Source: CAZBWS01 sp964495705 (GTDB taxonomy: Bacteria > Pseudomonadota > Gammaproteobacteria > HTCC5015). Taken from it: 32,605 nucleotides of DNA. Of this stretch, positions 22,891-31,477 are shown piece by piece. How positions within the stretch are numbered: the stretch's first letter is position 1; every line of letters starts with the position of its first letter. Under the pieces are notes generated by a model that saw only the letters and a program-made list of their open reading frames with translations, ran no database searches and was not told where the DNA came from. The stretch is from assembly GCA_964495705.1 (NCBI GenBank), contig CAZBWS010000017.1, positions 1-32,605 of the forward strand. Direction: 5' to 3'. The position numbers and the translations under genes were made by a program.

Positions 22891-25695
22891 ATGTTCCAGC
22901 TATTGTTGAAATTCATCCGTAAAATTTTTGGCAGCCGCAATGACCGAGTGGTGAAGCGCTTACGTAAAGTGGTAGAAGCCGCTAACCAGCTCGAAGACAC
23001 CATGCAAGGGCTGAGTGATGAGCAGCTGCAGTCGAAAACGCAAGAGTTAAAGCAGCGTGTAGCAGACGGGGCTAGCTTGGATGATGTTCAATCGGAAGCT
23101 TTTGCGGTTGTGCGAGAGGCTGCTGTGCGAGTTCACAGCATGCGCCATTATGATGTACAGCTGGTTGGTGGCTTGGTTTTACACCAAGGTAAGGTAGCGG
23201 AAATGCGCACAGGTGAAGGTAAGACACTAGTGGCAACACTGGCGGCTTATCTGAATGCCCTATCTGGGAAGGGTGTTCATGTTATCACTGTAAATGATTA
23301 CCTAGCGCGCCGCGATGGCGAGACTATGGCTCAGGTTTATAATTTTCTTGGTTTATCCGTGGGCATCATCAATTCTTCTGGCGGTATGGGGCCGGATAGC
23401 TCATCGTATTTGTTTGATGCGGATTATGCTGGCAATGAAGGCGGGTATCTACGCTTGCGGCCCGCCAGTCGTAAACAGGCTTATGCAGCGGATATAACCT
23501 ATGGCACCAACAATGAGTTCGGCTTTGATTACTTGCGCGACAACATGGCGTTCAGTTTGGAAGACAAGGTTCAGCGCGAGCTGAATTATGCCATCATTGA
23601 TGAAGTGGACTCAATCCTGATCGATGAAGCTCGTACGCCGTTAATCATATCTGGGCCGACAAACGATAATAGTGAGTTGTATATTGTTATCGACAAACTC
23701 GCGCCAAGCTTGCAGCGTTCAACTCAAGAAGTTGCCGAAGGCGAAGAGCCTGATGGCGACTTTGCTGTAGATGAGAAAACACGCAGTATTACACTGACAG
23801 AGCAAGGTCACGAGCGCGTGGAAGCGATTCTGACTGATGCGGGTATTCTGGCAGACGGCGGCAGTTTGTACGACCCTTCTAATATTGCCCTGATGCACTT
23901 TGTTGATGCCGCCCTTAAGGCCCACCATGTGTTTCAGCGCGATGTGCAGTATGTGGTTGAAGGGGGTGAGGTTGTTATTGTCGATGAATTTACTGGGCGT
24001 AAGATGCCGGGGCGCCGCTGGTCAGATGGCTTACATCAGGCTGTAGAAGCCAAAGAAGGCGTAGAGATACAGAACGAAAACCAAACCTTGGCCTCTATTA
24101 CTTATCAAAACTACTTTCGCTTGTATGAGAAACTGTCTGGTATGACAGGTACGGCTGACACTGAAGCTAGTGAGTTAGTACAAATTTATGGCTTGGAAGT
24201 AATCGTTATTCCTACGCATAAGCCGATGGTGCGCGATGATCGTGCAGACTTAGTTTATATGACGATGCAGGAAAAATATCAGGCTATTATTGCTGATATT
24301 CGCGAATCCCAGGCCAAACAGCAGCCTGTTTTGGTGGGTACGGCATCCATTGAAACATCCGAAATATTAAATGGTTTGTTGAAAAAGGAAGGTATTAAGC
24401 ACGAGATCTTGAATGCGAAGCAGCATGAGCGCGAAGCGCATATTGTTGCTCAGGCGGGCTACCCAGGTGCAGTGACCATTGCGACCAATATGGCAGGGCG
24501 TGGTACGGATATTGTTTTAGGCGGCAGCTTTGAAGAAGAAATCAATAATCTAGAAAACCCCTCTGACACCAAGATAGAAAAAATCAAACAAGACTGGGCT
24601 GTACGTCATCAACAGGTGCTAGATTCTGGTGGTTTGCATATCATCGGCAGCGAACGTCACGAATCTCGCCGTATTGATAACCAGCTACGCGGACGTGCAG
24701 GTCGCCAAGGTGACCCTGGTGCATCGCGTTTTTATCTGTCATTGGAAGACAATCTGATGCGTATCTTTGCCTCTGACAAGGTTAAGGGCTTAATGCAGCG
24801 CATGGGTATGGAAGAGGGCGAGGCGATTGAACACCCTTGGTTGTCGAAAGCGATTGAAAATGCGCAGCGTAAGGTAGAAGGCCATAACTATGATATGCGT
24901 AAAAACATATTGGAGTATGACAATGTTGCCAACGATCAGCGCAAAGTGATCTATGAGCAGCGCGCAGAGGTAATGGGCAGTAATGATATTTCAGCCACTA
25001 TAATCGGCTTGCGTGAGGATGTTATTGGCAACTTATTTGCTAATTTTATACCCCAAGGTAGCTTGGAAGAGCGTTGGGATATTGAAGGTCTTACGGCTGC
25101 GTTGAAGTCTGATTTCGCTATGCAATTGCCGATTCAGCAGTGGTTAGATGAAGAAGACGAACTGTATGAGGAAAATCTTCTGCAGCGCATTATGCAAAGC
25201 TTGTTAGCGCAATACGAAGTAAAGGAAGAACTGCTAGGTGCGGAGGACGCACGTCGTTTTGAAAAGCAGATAATGCTGTGGGTGCTAGATAGCAATTGGA
25301 AAGATCATTTGGCAGCAATGGACTATTTACGCAAAGGAATTGGCTTCCGCTCTAGTGCACAGAAAGACCCTAAGCAAGAGTACAAACGAGAGTCCTTCCA
25401 GATGTTTAAGGATTTGATTGACCGTATTAAAGAAGAAGTTGTCTCAAAACTGCACCTGATCGAAGTGCAGTCACAAGCTCAGGTCGATGAGCTGGAAGAG
25501 CAAAATCAGCAGTCCACAGAGATCAATTATGGGCACGGAGAGGCTGAAGCAGAATCGGAAGCAGCGACGCAGCCAGAGCAACGCCGACCTGTAGGACCTG
25601 CGCCTGTGCGCACCCCACCTAAGGTGGGTCGCAATGAACCTTGCCCCTGTGGGTCAGGCAAAAAATATAAACAGTGCCACGGCAAACTCGCTTAG
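22891..25695 (+). CDS. secA: Protein translocase subunit SecA
   Basis: ATPase motor that drives preproteins through SecYEG. The protein (934 aa) shows the SecA N-terminus, Walker A MRTGEGKTLV (about residues 104-113), HVITVNDYLARRD, DEVDSILIDEARTPLIISG (DEAD-box region with Walker B), the preprotein-binding domain with VDEFTGRKMPGRRWSDGLHQ, GTADTEASE, NMAGRGTDIVLGG, and RGRAGRQGDPG of the second nucleotide domain. The C-terminus has an acidic/glutamine-rich linker and the zinc-binding SEC-C motif CPCGSGKKYKQCH that contacts SecB and ribosomes. Length is a little above that of E. coli (901). Unlike E. coli, no secM lies upstream; its place holds dciA and the M23 gene. A strong terminator follows. 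Confidence 0.98.
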   Translation: MFQLLLKFIRKIFGSRNDRVVKRLRKVVEAANQLEDTMQGLSDEQLQSKTQELKQRVADGASLDDVQSEAFAVVREAAVRVHSMRHYDVQLVGGLVLHQGKVAEMRTGEGKTLVATLAAYLNALSGKGVHVITVNDYLARRDGETMAQVYNFLGLSVGIINSSGGMGPDSSSYLFDADYAGNEGGYLRLRPASRKQAYAADITYGTNNEFGFDYLRDNMAFSLEDKVQRELNYAIIDEVDSILIDEARTPLIISGPTNDNSELYIVIDKLAPSLQRSTQEVAEGEEPDGDFAVDEKTRSITLTEQGHERVEAILTDAGILADGGSLYDPSNIALMHFVDAALKAHHVFQRDVQYVVEGGEVVIVDEFTGRKMPGRRWSDGLHQAVEAKEGVEIQNENQTLASITYQNYFRLYEKLSGMTGTADTEASELVQIYGLEVIVIPTHKPMVRDDRADLVYMTMQEKYQAIIADIRESQAKQQPVLVGTASIETSEILNGLLKKEGIKHEILNAKQHEREAHIVAQAGYPGAVTIATNMAGRGTDIVLGGSFEEEINNLENPSDTKIEKIKQDWAVRHQQVLDSGGLHIIGSERHESRRIDNQLRGRAGRQGDPGASRFYLSLEDNLMRIFASDKVKGLMQRMGMEEGEAIEHPWLSKAIENAQRKVEGHNYDMRKNILEYDNVANDQRKVIYEQRAEVMGSNDISATIIGLREDVIGNLFANFIPQGSLEERWDIEGLTAALKSDFAMQLPIQQWLDEEDELYEENLLQRIMQSLLAQYEVKEELLGAEDARRFEKQIMLWVLDSNWKDHLAAMDYLRKGIGFRSSAQKDPKQEYKRESFQMFKDLIDRIKEEVVSKLHLIEVQSQAQVDELEEQNQQSTEINYGHGEAEAESEAATQPEQRRPVGPAPVRTPPKVGRNEPCPCGSGKKYKQCHGKLA

Positions 25696-25717
25696 CCGTT
25701 CATACATAAGTTGGATC

Positions 25718-25741
25718 AAAGCGGGGTTTAGCCCCGCTTTT
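25718..25741 (+). terminator. Rho-independent terminator of secA
   Basis: A 9-bp perfect stem (arms 25718-25726 and 25732-25740, loop TTTAG) ends in TTTT. It begins 22 bases after the secA stop and ends only 17 bases before argJ, so argJ needs its own promoter in this short gap or depends on read-through. Confidence 0.88.
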
Positions 25742-25758
25742 ACGTTGAGAATGAGATT

Positions 25759-26979
25759 ATGGCCGTAGCCTTACAAGCCCCCAAAACTATTTTGCCTATT
25801 GCTGGCGTGAAGCTAGCCGCTGGTTATTGCGGTATCCGCAATGCTAATGCGGATGACTTGGTGTTGCTGGAAATCGCTGAAGGTAGCAATGTTGTTGCAA
25901 GCTTTACCCGCAATGCTTTTTGCGCAGCCCCAGTGCTGGTCGCCAAAGATAATCTCATTCAAGCTGATACTCGTTATTTATTAATCAATGCGGGTAATGC
26001 CAATGCTGGAACTGGTGTGAAGGGTATGCAGACGGCACAGCAAAGCTGTGAGATAGTGGCGCAGCAAACTGGTGCAGATGCGCGCGCGGTGTTGCCTTTT
26101 TCGACGGGAGTGATTGGGGAGTACTTACCAGTAGAAAAAATCGCCTCTGCATTGCCGTTATTGGTATCTGATCTAAAGGAAGATAACTGGTTGGCTGCAG
26201 CAAACGGTATTATGACCACAGATACACTGGCGAAGGGCTATTCAGAACAGTTAGAACTGGATTGCGGTACGACAGTAACGATCTCTGGAATCAGTAAAGG
26301 GGCGGGTATGATCTGCCCTGATATGGCGACTATGTTGGCGTATATTGCTACGGACGCAGCTGTTGATAAAGCGAGTTTACAGGCCTTATTGAAGTCGTCG
26401 GTAGACAGTTCTTTTAATAGCATTAGCGTAGATGGCGATACATCCACCAATGATGCCTGTGTATTAATTGCCACGGCAAAGGCCGACAATCCACCTATCC
26501 GCATAGGGGATAAGAATGCAGATAGCTTGTTGCAAGCAATTCGTTCAGTCATGCAAAAATTAGCTCAAGCGATTGTACGTGACGCGGAAGGTGCGACTAA
26601 ATTTGTGAGTATTGAGGTGCAGCAAGCTCGTGACGTTGCCGAGTGTAAGCAGTTGGCCTATACCATTGCGCACTCGCCATTGGTAAAAACGGCGTTGTTC
26701 GCCAGTGATCCTAATTGGGGGAGAGTATTGGCAGCGATTGGCCGAGCGGGTTTAAGTGGCTTGGACTTGAGTAAAGTTAATTTTAGTTTAAATGGTGTCA
26801 GCATTGTCAAGGATGGAGGCCGAGACCCTGCTTACACTGAAGATGCTGGAGCAGAGGTGATGCGCGCTGAAGATATTACTATATGCATACAGCTAGGACG
26901 TGGCGATACAGCGCACACATTGTGGACCTGTGACCTGAGCTATGATTATGTGAAAATTAATGCAGAGTATCGAACCTAA
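25759..26979 (+). CDS. argJ: Bifunctional glutamate N-acetyltransferase / amino-acid acetyltransferase ArgJ
   Basis: Arginine biosynthesis enzyme that moves the acetyl group from N-acetylornithine to glutamate; some members also use acetyl-CoA. The protein (406 aa) is a self-cleaving Ntn-type precursor. The cleavage signature KGAGMICPDMATMLAYIATD is present, with the nucleophile Thr191 giving alpha and beta chains of about 190 and 216 residues. Other landmarks are RNAFCAAPV, NAGNANAGTG, SFNSISVDGDTSTND, the EGATKF motif and DPNWGRVLAAIGRAG, and the C-terminus ends in the usual YVKINAEYRT. Upstream is a terminator (25718-25741). The mutT-like gene follows after two bases, so they are probably one transcript. 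An octamer copy at 25847 lies beside a near-copy at 25834. Confidence 0.96.
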   Translation: MAVALQAPKTILPIAGVKLAAGYCGIRNANADDLVLLEIAEGSNVVASFTRNAFCAAPVLVAKDNLIQADTRYLLINAGNANAGTGVKGMQTAQQSCEIVAQQTGADARAVLPFSTGVIGEYLPVEKIASALPLLVSDLKEDNWLAAANGIMTTDTLAKGYSEQLELDCGTTVTISGISKGAGMICPDMATMLAYIATDAAVDKASLQALLKSSVDSSFNSISVDGDTSTNDACVLIATAKADNPPIRIGDKNADSLLQAIRSVMQKLAQAIVRDAEGATKFVSIEVQQARDVAECKQLAYTIAHSPLVKTALFASDPNWGRVLAAIGRAGLSGLDLSKVNFSLNGVSIVKDGGRDPAYTEDAGAEVMRAEDITICIQLGRGDTAHTLWTCDLSYDYVKINAEYRT

Positions 26980-26981
26980 GC

Positions 26982-27914
26982 ATGCCTAAGCTAGTACACG
27001 TGGCTGTTGCGGTTATTAAAGACTCGCAGGGGCGGGTGTTGGTGGCTAGGCGTGCCCAAGAGGCCCATATGGGCGGCAAGTTGGAATTCCCTGGCGGCAA
27101 GGTCGAAGCGGGTGAAATAGTTCAAGAGGCCTTGCAGAGAGAACTCTTCGAAGAGCTGGGCATTCAGGCAGGAGCAATGCAGCCCCTTATAAAAATAAAC
27201 CACCACTATACAGATAAGTCTGTGTGTCTGGATGTTTGGCAGGTATGGGATTTTTCTGGCCAGGCCTATGGTAAAGAAGGGCAGCCGATTTTTTGGTTGC
27301 CGCTAGATCAACTTAATCCTGTTGATTTCCCCGATGCGAACAAGGCGATCATCACGGCACTACAATTGCCTAATCGGCTAATGATTAGCCCGGACCTTAG
27401 CGATGCAGAGGCGATGAATGAAATAAGTCATCGTCTTGAATGCCACCAAGTCAGCGCGGCGATATTGCGTCTTCCCCAGCTTGCTAGCGGGACGTATGAG
27501 GCTATTGCGAAACAGTTGATTGAACGACATCCTCAAGTGCGTTGGCAAATACACGGCAATATAGATCTGGCTATGCGCTTGGGTGCCGGCTTGCACCTGA
27601 CATCCAAAGCATTGCTTGAGACGAAAATGGCGCAGCTTAGTACTGCAGGCAGTCTATCCGCATCAGTACACAATCTGGATGAGCTGCGCCAAGCGGAGTC
27701 GATTGGAGTTGATTTTGTGGTGCTTGGCCCCGTTCAAGATACGCCTACTCACCCTGGTGTGGATACGCTGGGTTGGGAGGCTTTTGAAAAAATAGTCAGT
27801 GAAGCGCATATCCCTGTTTATGCCTTGGGCGGCATGCAGGAAAAGGATCTCCCCCTTGCGGTTGCTGCAGGGGCGCAGGGCGTGGCAGGGATTAGTTTAT
27901 TTGCAAGGCCTTAG
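26982..27914 (+). CDS. mutT: Nudix hydrolase (MutT) fused to a thiamine-phosphate-synthase-like domain
   Basis: The N-terminal half is a MutT-type Nudix domain expected to hydrolyse 8-oxo-dGTP and so prevent mutation. The Nudix box GX5EX7REUXEEXGU is complete (about residues 38-60; GGKVEAGE, RELFEELG). The C-terminal half (about 135-310) resembles ThiE/TenI TIM-barrels: a LHLTSKALLE strand-helix, SASVHNLDEL, GVDFVVLGPVQDTPTHPG, a YALGGM strand and AAGAQGVAGIS. This fusion is known in Pseudomonas and related bacteria, where the ThiE-like half has no established activity. The canonical ThiE VHLGQ-type segment reads LHLTS here, so true thiamine phosphate synthesis is doubtful. It follows argJ by two bases and converges on zapD with a five-base gap. 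Confidence 0.92.
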   Translation: MPKLVHVAVAVIKDSQGRVLVARRAQEAHMGGKLEFPGGKVEAGEIVQEALQRELFEELGIQAGAMQPLIKINHHYTDKSVCLDVWQVWDFSGQAYGKEGQPIFWLPLDQLNPVDFPDANKAIITALQLPNRLMISPDLSDAEAMNEISHRLECHQVSAAILRLPQLASGTYEAIAKQLIERHPQVRWQIHGNIDLAMRLGAGLHLTSKALLETKMAQLSTAGSLSASVHNLDELRQAESIGVDFVVLGPVQDTPTHPGVDTLGWEAFEKIVSEAHIPVYALGGMQEKDLPLAVAAGAQGVAGISLFARP

Positions 27915-27919
27915 TGAGG

Positions 27920-28690
27920 CTACAGACCGCAGGTGGATAGAGAGAAGTCGACATTCTCCTTGACCTGTATGGGGCGTTCCTGGGTATTGGGCATACTAAA
28001 AAAGCGAATGCTAAAGCGATGCTTTCCCGCGCTGACTTCAGGGTAGCAGTCTAAGCCCGGAGCCAAAATGATACGCAATAACTGTAGTGGTTGATTGGTG
28101 TCCAAAACTTGATCGTAAAAGCCCTGCTCAGCTATGACTTGCTGGGTGTTGGCGCTGAGGCGCATAACTTCAAGTGACAGTGCGATCGCTTCTCTGACGT
28201 GCTCGTAGGGAGATATCCAAGCAAGAAACTGAGTGTGGCGAGCCTCGATAGGCCGCTGTAGCCATTGATGGTATAGGGGTAAGTCAAAGTCACAGCCTCC
28301 ACCGGGCACACACACTCGTTGCTGTACACCGTTCAGCATTTCGTCATTGCGGATATGGGTGGTTAGCTTGCCGTCAGAATCATAGACCGCACTCATTAAG
28401 TGCTGTTGCTTATCGAGCAGCTGCCCGAGGCGGCTGTGATCAACAGCGGCGTCGTTAAGCAGGGGTTTAAGCGAGCTGTGGTGGCGCTCTAGCTCTTTCA
28501 TCACCTCTGTTTTTAGGTCCCCACGATTGGTTAGCTCAGTCAGTTCTAAAATTAGACGAATACAGGTTTGAGAGTCCCACACCGATTGCTTTTGAGCATG
28601 GTGCTCAATACGTTGAAACAAGCGATCCAGGCGTAAAAACAAGCGGATACGTTCGTTGAGCGGGTGTTCAAAAACGACAGGGCTTAACAC
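27920..28690 (-). CDS. zapD: Cell division protein ZapD
   Basis: Cytoplasmic Z-ring-associated protein that bundles FtsZ filaments by binding the FtsZ C-terminal peptide. The protein (256 aa) matches the ZapD/DUF1342 family: VVFEHPLNERIRLFLRLD at the N-terminus (residues 5-22), an all-helical N-terminal half, then a beta-rich C-terminal half with VCVPGGGCDFDLPLYHQWL, and a late RFFSMPNTQERPIQVKENV segment before FSLSTC. Length is near E. coli ZapD (247). The start codon is GTG at 28690; the only purine-rich stretch before it is weak. It lies 39 bases after coaE on the same strand. Its partner FtsZ is encoded about 8 kb away. Confidence 0.94.
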   Translation of the reverse strand: MLSPVVFEHPLNERIRLFLRLDRLFQRIEHHAQKQSVWDSQTCIRLILELTELTNRGDLKTEVMKELERHHSSLKPLLNDAAVDHSRLGQLLDKQQHLMSAVYDSDGKLTTHIRNDEMLNGVQQRVCVPGGGCDFDLPLYHQWLQRPIEARHTQFLAWISPYEHVREAIALSLEVMRLSANTQQVIAEQGFYDQVLDTNQPLQLLRIILAPGLDCYPEVSAGKHRFSIRFFSMPNTQERPIQVKENVDFSLSTCGL

Positions 28691-28729
28691 GGCAGTTTTC
28701 CAAGAGAAATTGCACGCATTTTATCTTGT

Positions 28730-29350
28730 TTATGTAGGAACTGCATCAGCACCTTCCGTTGCCATCAATGAATAAACACCATGATAGTGAGCGACTTTTT
28801 CTTGCAAGTGCTCAATGCCGTGGTTATTAAGCAATATATCGTCTGCAGCACCGAGGCGCTCTACCCTAGAGACTTGCGCGTCGAGAATCTGGTTAACCTG
28901 TTCGGTGCTTAAGTTATCTCTTTGCATAACCCGTTGGCGTTGGCTTTGCTCATCTATATCGACCACTAAAACTCGGTCAATCATCATCTCCCATTGACCA
29001 GTGTCAACTAATAGCGGCAAAACGAGAATGGCGTAGGGGTCGTCGCATTGATTTAATTGAGCCAGCATATTTTGACGTATGGCAGGGTGGGTTATTGCTT
29101 CTAACTGCAGACGCTTGTCCGTGTCTGCAAATACAATATCGCGCAGGGCATGACGATTAAGGCAGCCATCGGCCTGGATGACGCCCTTGCCAAAAGTCTG
29201 CTCTATTTCTGTCAGCGCGGCTTGTCCAGGTTCAACAATGCTACGCGCAGATACATCGGCGTCAATCACGGTGACACCAAGATCAGCAAAAAGGTTGGAA
29301 ACAGTGGTCTTGCCGCTGCCAATGCCTCCCGTAATACCTACAACAAACAT
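28730..29350 (-). CDS. coaE: Dephospho-CoA kinase CoaE
   Basis: Last enzyme of coenzyme A synthesis, phosphorylating the 3'-hydroxyl of dephospho-CoA in the cytoplasm. The protein (206 aa) starts with the P-loop VGITGGIGSGKTTVSNLF (residues 4-21), followed by a VIDADVSARSIVEPG segment with the conserved DAD, the LEAITHPAIR motif, VLPLLVDTGQW and VVDIDEQSQRQRVMQRD. Length is that of E. coli CoaE. The ATG at 29350 has a GGAC ribosome site. It follows pilD by 13 bases and is probably in the pilBCD transcript, as in Pseudomonas. No yacG gene lies between it and zapD. Confidence 0.96.
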   Translation of the reverse strand: MFVVGITGGIGSGKTTVSNLFADLGVTVIDADVSARSIVEPGQAALTEIEQTFGKGVIQADGCLNRHALRDIVFADTDKRLQLEAITHPAIRQNMLAQLNQCDDPYAILVLPLLVDTGQWEMMIDRVLVVDIDEQSQRQRVMQRDNLSTEQVNQILDAQVSRVERLGAADDILLNNHGIEHLQEKVAHYHGVYSLMATEGADAVPT

Positions 29351-29363
29351 ATATTAGTCCTGT

Positions 29364-30257
29364 CTAAAATTGACTGAGATAAGCACTCATAATACGGTCT
29401 CCCCAGAGAAAGGCAATCCACCCTGCAATTGCGAGGTAGGGGCCAAAGGGCAGAGGGGTGGCTTTATCGCGACCCTGAAACACAATCAGACCCAAACCAA
29501 TCACACTGCCTGCCAGCGCAGATAGAATAATGATTAGAGGCAGCATTGATGCACCCATCCACGCACCCAGCATAGCTAATAGCTTGAAGTCGCCATAGCC
29601 CATGCCTTCTTTACCTGTTGCCAGCTTGAAGATATGGTAGACGGACCAGAGCGAGAGGTAACCCAGCGCGGCACCGACAATCGCGGTTTGAGGGTCAACA
29701 AATAAGCCTCCGCCAATTAGGCTAATTAACAGGCCTAACCACAGGAAGGGCAAGGTCATGCTATCGGGCAGCAATTGGACCTTAATATCAATACCGCTCA
29801 TGGCAACCAAGGCCGCGGTCATAGCAAAAGCAGCTAAAAACTGTAGGCTGACCCCAAATTTAATGGCTAAGGCAACAGAGAGTAGGCCAACAAGCAGTTC
29901 AACCAAGGGATATTGTATAGAGATTTTTTGCTTACAGCCCGTGCACTTCCCACGCATGAGAAGGTAGCTAATGATGGGCAAGTTTTCCCAAGCTTTGATT
30001 TGTCGCCCACAGCCCGGGCAGCGTGAACGAGGCTTGGAGAGAGTAAATATCTTCTCATTAACCCCCTCCGTTTGGCTCTCGCAAGTGCAGTCAAAATACT
30101 CTTCACAGCTCTCTTTGAATTCGCGCTCCATCATGATGGGCAGGCGGTAGATGACCACATTTAAAAAACTGCCTATACAGGCACCGAATACAAAGGCAGC
30201 GCAATAAAACAAAAACGGGCTCTGTTCGAGCCCGAATATAATAGTTGAGAAAGACAC
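29364..30257 (-). CDS. pilD: Type IV prepilin peptidase / N-methyltransferase PilD
   Basis: Inner-membrane enzyme that removes the leader of type IV prepilins and methylates the new N-terminal phenylalanine; it usually also serves type II secretion pseudopilins. The protein (297 aa) has an N-terminal membrane helix with GACIGSFLNVVIYRLP, a cytoplasmic zinc domain with two cysteine pairs (CPGCG and CTGCK), and about seven further helices. The catalytic aspartates are in GIDIKVQLLPD and GMGYGDFKLL. All residues needed for both activities appear present. The start is GTG at 30257, overlapping the pilC stop by one base (TAGTG), so translation is probably coupled. Confidence 0.96.
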   Translation of the reverse strand: MSFSTIIFGLEQSPFLFYCAAFVFGACIGSFLNVVIYRLPIMMEREFKESCEEYFDCTCESQTEGVNEKIFTLSKPRSRCPGCGRQIKAWENLPIISYLLMRGKCTGCKQKISIQYPLVELLVGLLSVALAIKFGVSLQFLAAFAMTAALVAMSGIDIKVQLLPDSMTLPFLWLGLLISLIGGGLFVDPQTAIVGAALGYLSLWSVYHIFKLATGKEGMGYGDFKLLAMLGAWMGASMLPLIIILSALAGSVIGLGLIVFQGRDKATPLPFGPYLAIAGWIAFLWGDRIMSAYLSQF

Positions 30258-31474
30258 TAAGTAATAGCTCCGCCCATTTTGAAAATAGGTAGATACATGG
30301 CAATTACCAGCCCGCCAATAAGGACGCCTAAAACGGCCATAATCATTGGTTCCATCAAACTACTAATAGATTCAACGGCGGCATCGACTTCCTCTTCGTA
30401 AAAATCAGCCACTTTATTTAACATGCCATCTACAGAACCTGATTCTTCGCCAATAGTGACCATTTGTATGATCATATTAGGGAATAATCCTGTTCGCTTC
30501 ATCGCGACATTGAGCTGGTCACCTGTTGCGACTTCGTCTCTTATTCTGTAAGTGGCTTGAGTGTAGTCGTAATTGCCTGCTGCTCCAGCCACAGAGTCCA
30601 TGGCTTCCACTAGCGGTACGCCAGCCGCGAACATTGTGGCAAGCGTCCTAGAGAAACGTGCCAAAATAGATTTCTCTACTATTTGTCCAAAAATGGGAGC
30701 TTTGCGTGAAAACTTGTCCATATATATGCCGACTATAGGAAAGCGTTTTTTCGCTTCAATAAAAATGACAACAATAGCGATTATTGTTCCAACAAAGTAA
30801 TGCCAGTTGGCTTGCATCCATTCTGAAAGCCTGACAACCATAAGGGTAAATGCAGGAAGGTCTGCGCCGAAACCTTCGAATACGCTTTTAAATTGAGGGA
30901 CTACATAAACGAGAAGAATGATCGTCACAATCGTGGCAACAACCATTACGGCTATAGGATAGCTCAGAGCACTTTTGACTTTTTTCTTGATAGCCTCTGT
31001 TTTTTCCTTATAAATTGCAATTTTATTTAACAGGTCTTCTAGCGTACCCGATTGCTCTCCTGCGGCAACAAGGCTAACAAACAGGTCATCAAAATGCTTT
31101 GGGTGTTTGGCTAGGGCTTGTGACATGCTGGCGCCGCCTTCAATTTCGCCTTTTAAAGCAAAAATAAGTTTTTGCATGGCCATGTTTTCGCAGCCATTCC
31201 CAACAATGTCAAAGGATTGAACCAAGGGCACTCCAGCCTCCATCATGGTTGTTAACTGTCTGGCGAATATTGCGATATCTCCGGCTGTTATTTTACCTGC
31301 CGATTCCCCAAATAGTGGCTTTGGCTTTTTCTTGACTACTAGAGGGTTTATGCCTTTTTGGCGTAAACTAGCCTTAACTAAGTCAACATTATGGCCTTCA
31401 AGCTCACCTTCAACTTTGGAGCCTTTTTTATCAGTACCTTTATAGGTAAAAATATTTTTTTTCACTTCTGCCAT
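30257..31474 (-). CDS. pilC: Type IV pilus inner-membrane platform protein PilC
   Basis: Polytopic platform protein that couples the PilB and PilT motors to pilus assembly. The protein (405 aa) belongs to the GspF/PilC family: an N-terminal soluble part (FTYKGTDKKGSKVEGELEG), two GspF cytoplasmic domains, each with the FARQLTTMMEAGVPLVQSF-type motif (near residues 68-86 and again as FSRTLATMFAAGVPLVEAM near 275-293), and three membrane helices, the last at the C-terminus (PMIMAVLGVLIGGLVIAMYL). GEQSGTLEDLL and GEESGSVDGML repeat the conserved GE-x-SG motif in both halves. Length is typical. It lies three bases after pilB and overlaps pilD by one. Confidence 0.97.
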   Translation of the reverse strand: MAEVKKNIFTYKGTDKKGSKVEGELEGHNVDLVKASLRQKGINPLVVKKKPKPLFGESAGKITAGDIAIFARQLTTMMEAGVPLVQSFDIVGNGCENMAMQKLIFALKGEIEGGASMSQALAKHPKHFDDLFVSLVAAGEQSGTLEDLLNKIAIYKEKTEAIKKKVKSALSYPIAVMVVATIVTIILLVYVVPQFKSVFEGFGADLPAFTLMVVRLSEWMQANWHYFVGTIIAIVVIFIEAKKRFPIVGIYMDKFSRKAPIFGQIVEKSILARFSRTLATMFAAGVPLVEAMDSVAGAAGNYDYTQATYRIRDEVATGDQLNVAMKRTGLFPNMIIQMVTIGEESGSVDGMLNKVADFYEEEVDAAVESISSLMEPMIMAVLGVLIGGLVIAMYLPIFKMGGAIT

Positions 31475-31477
31475 GGG

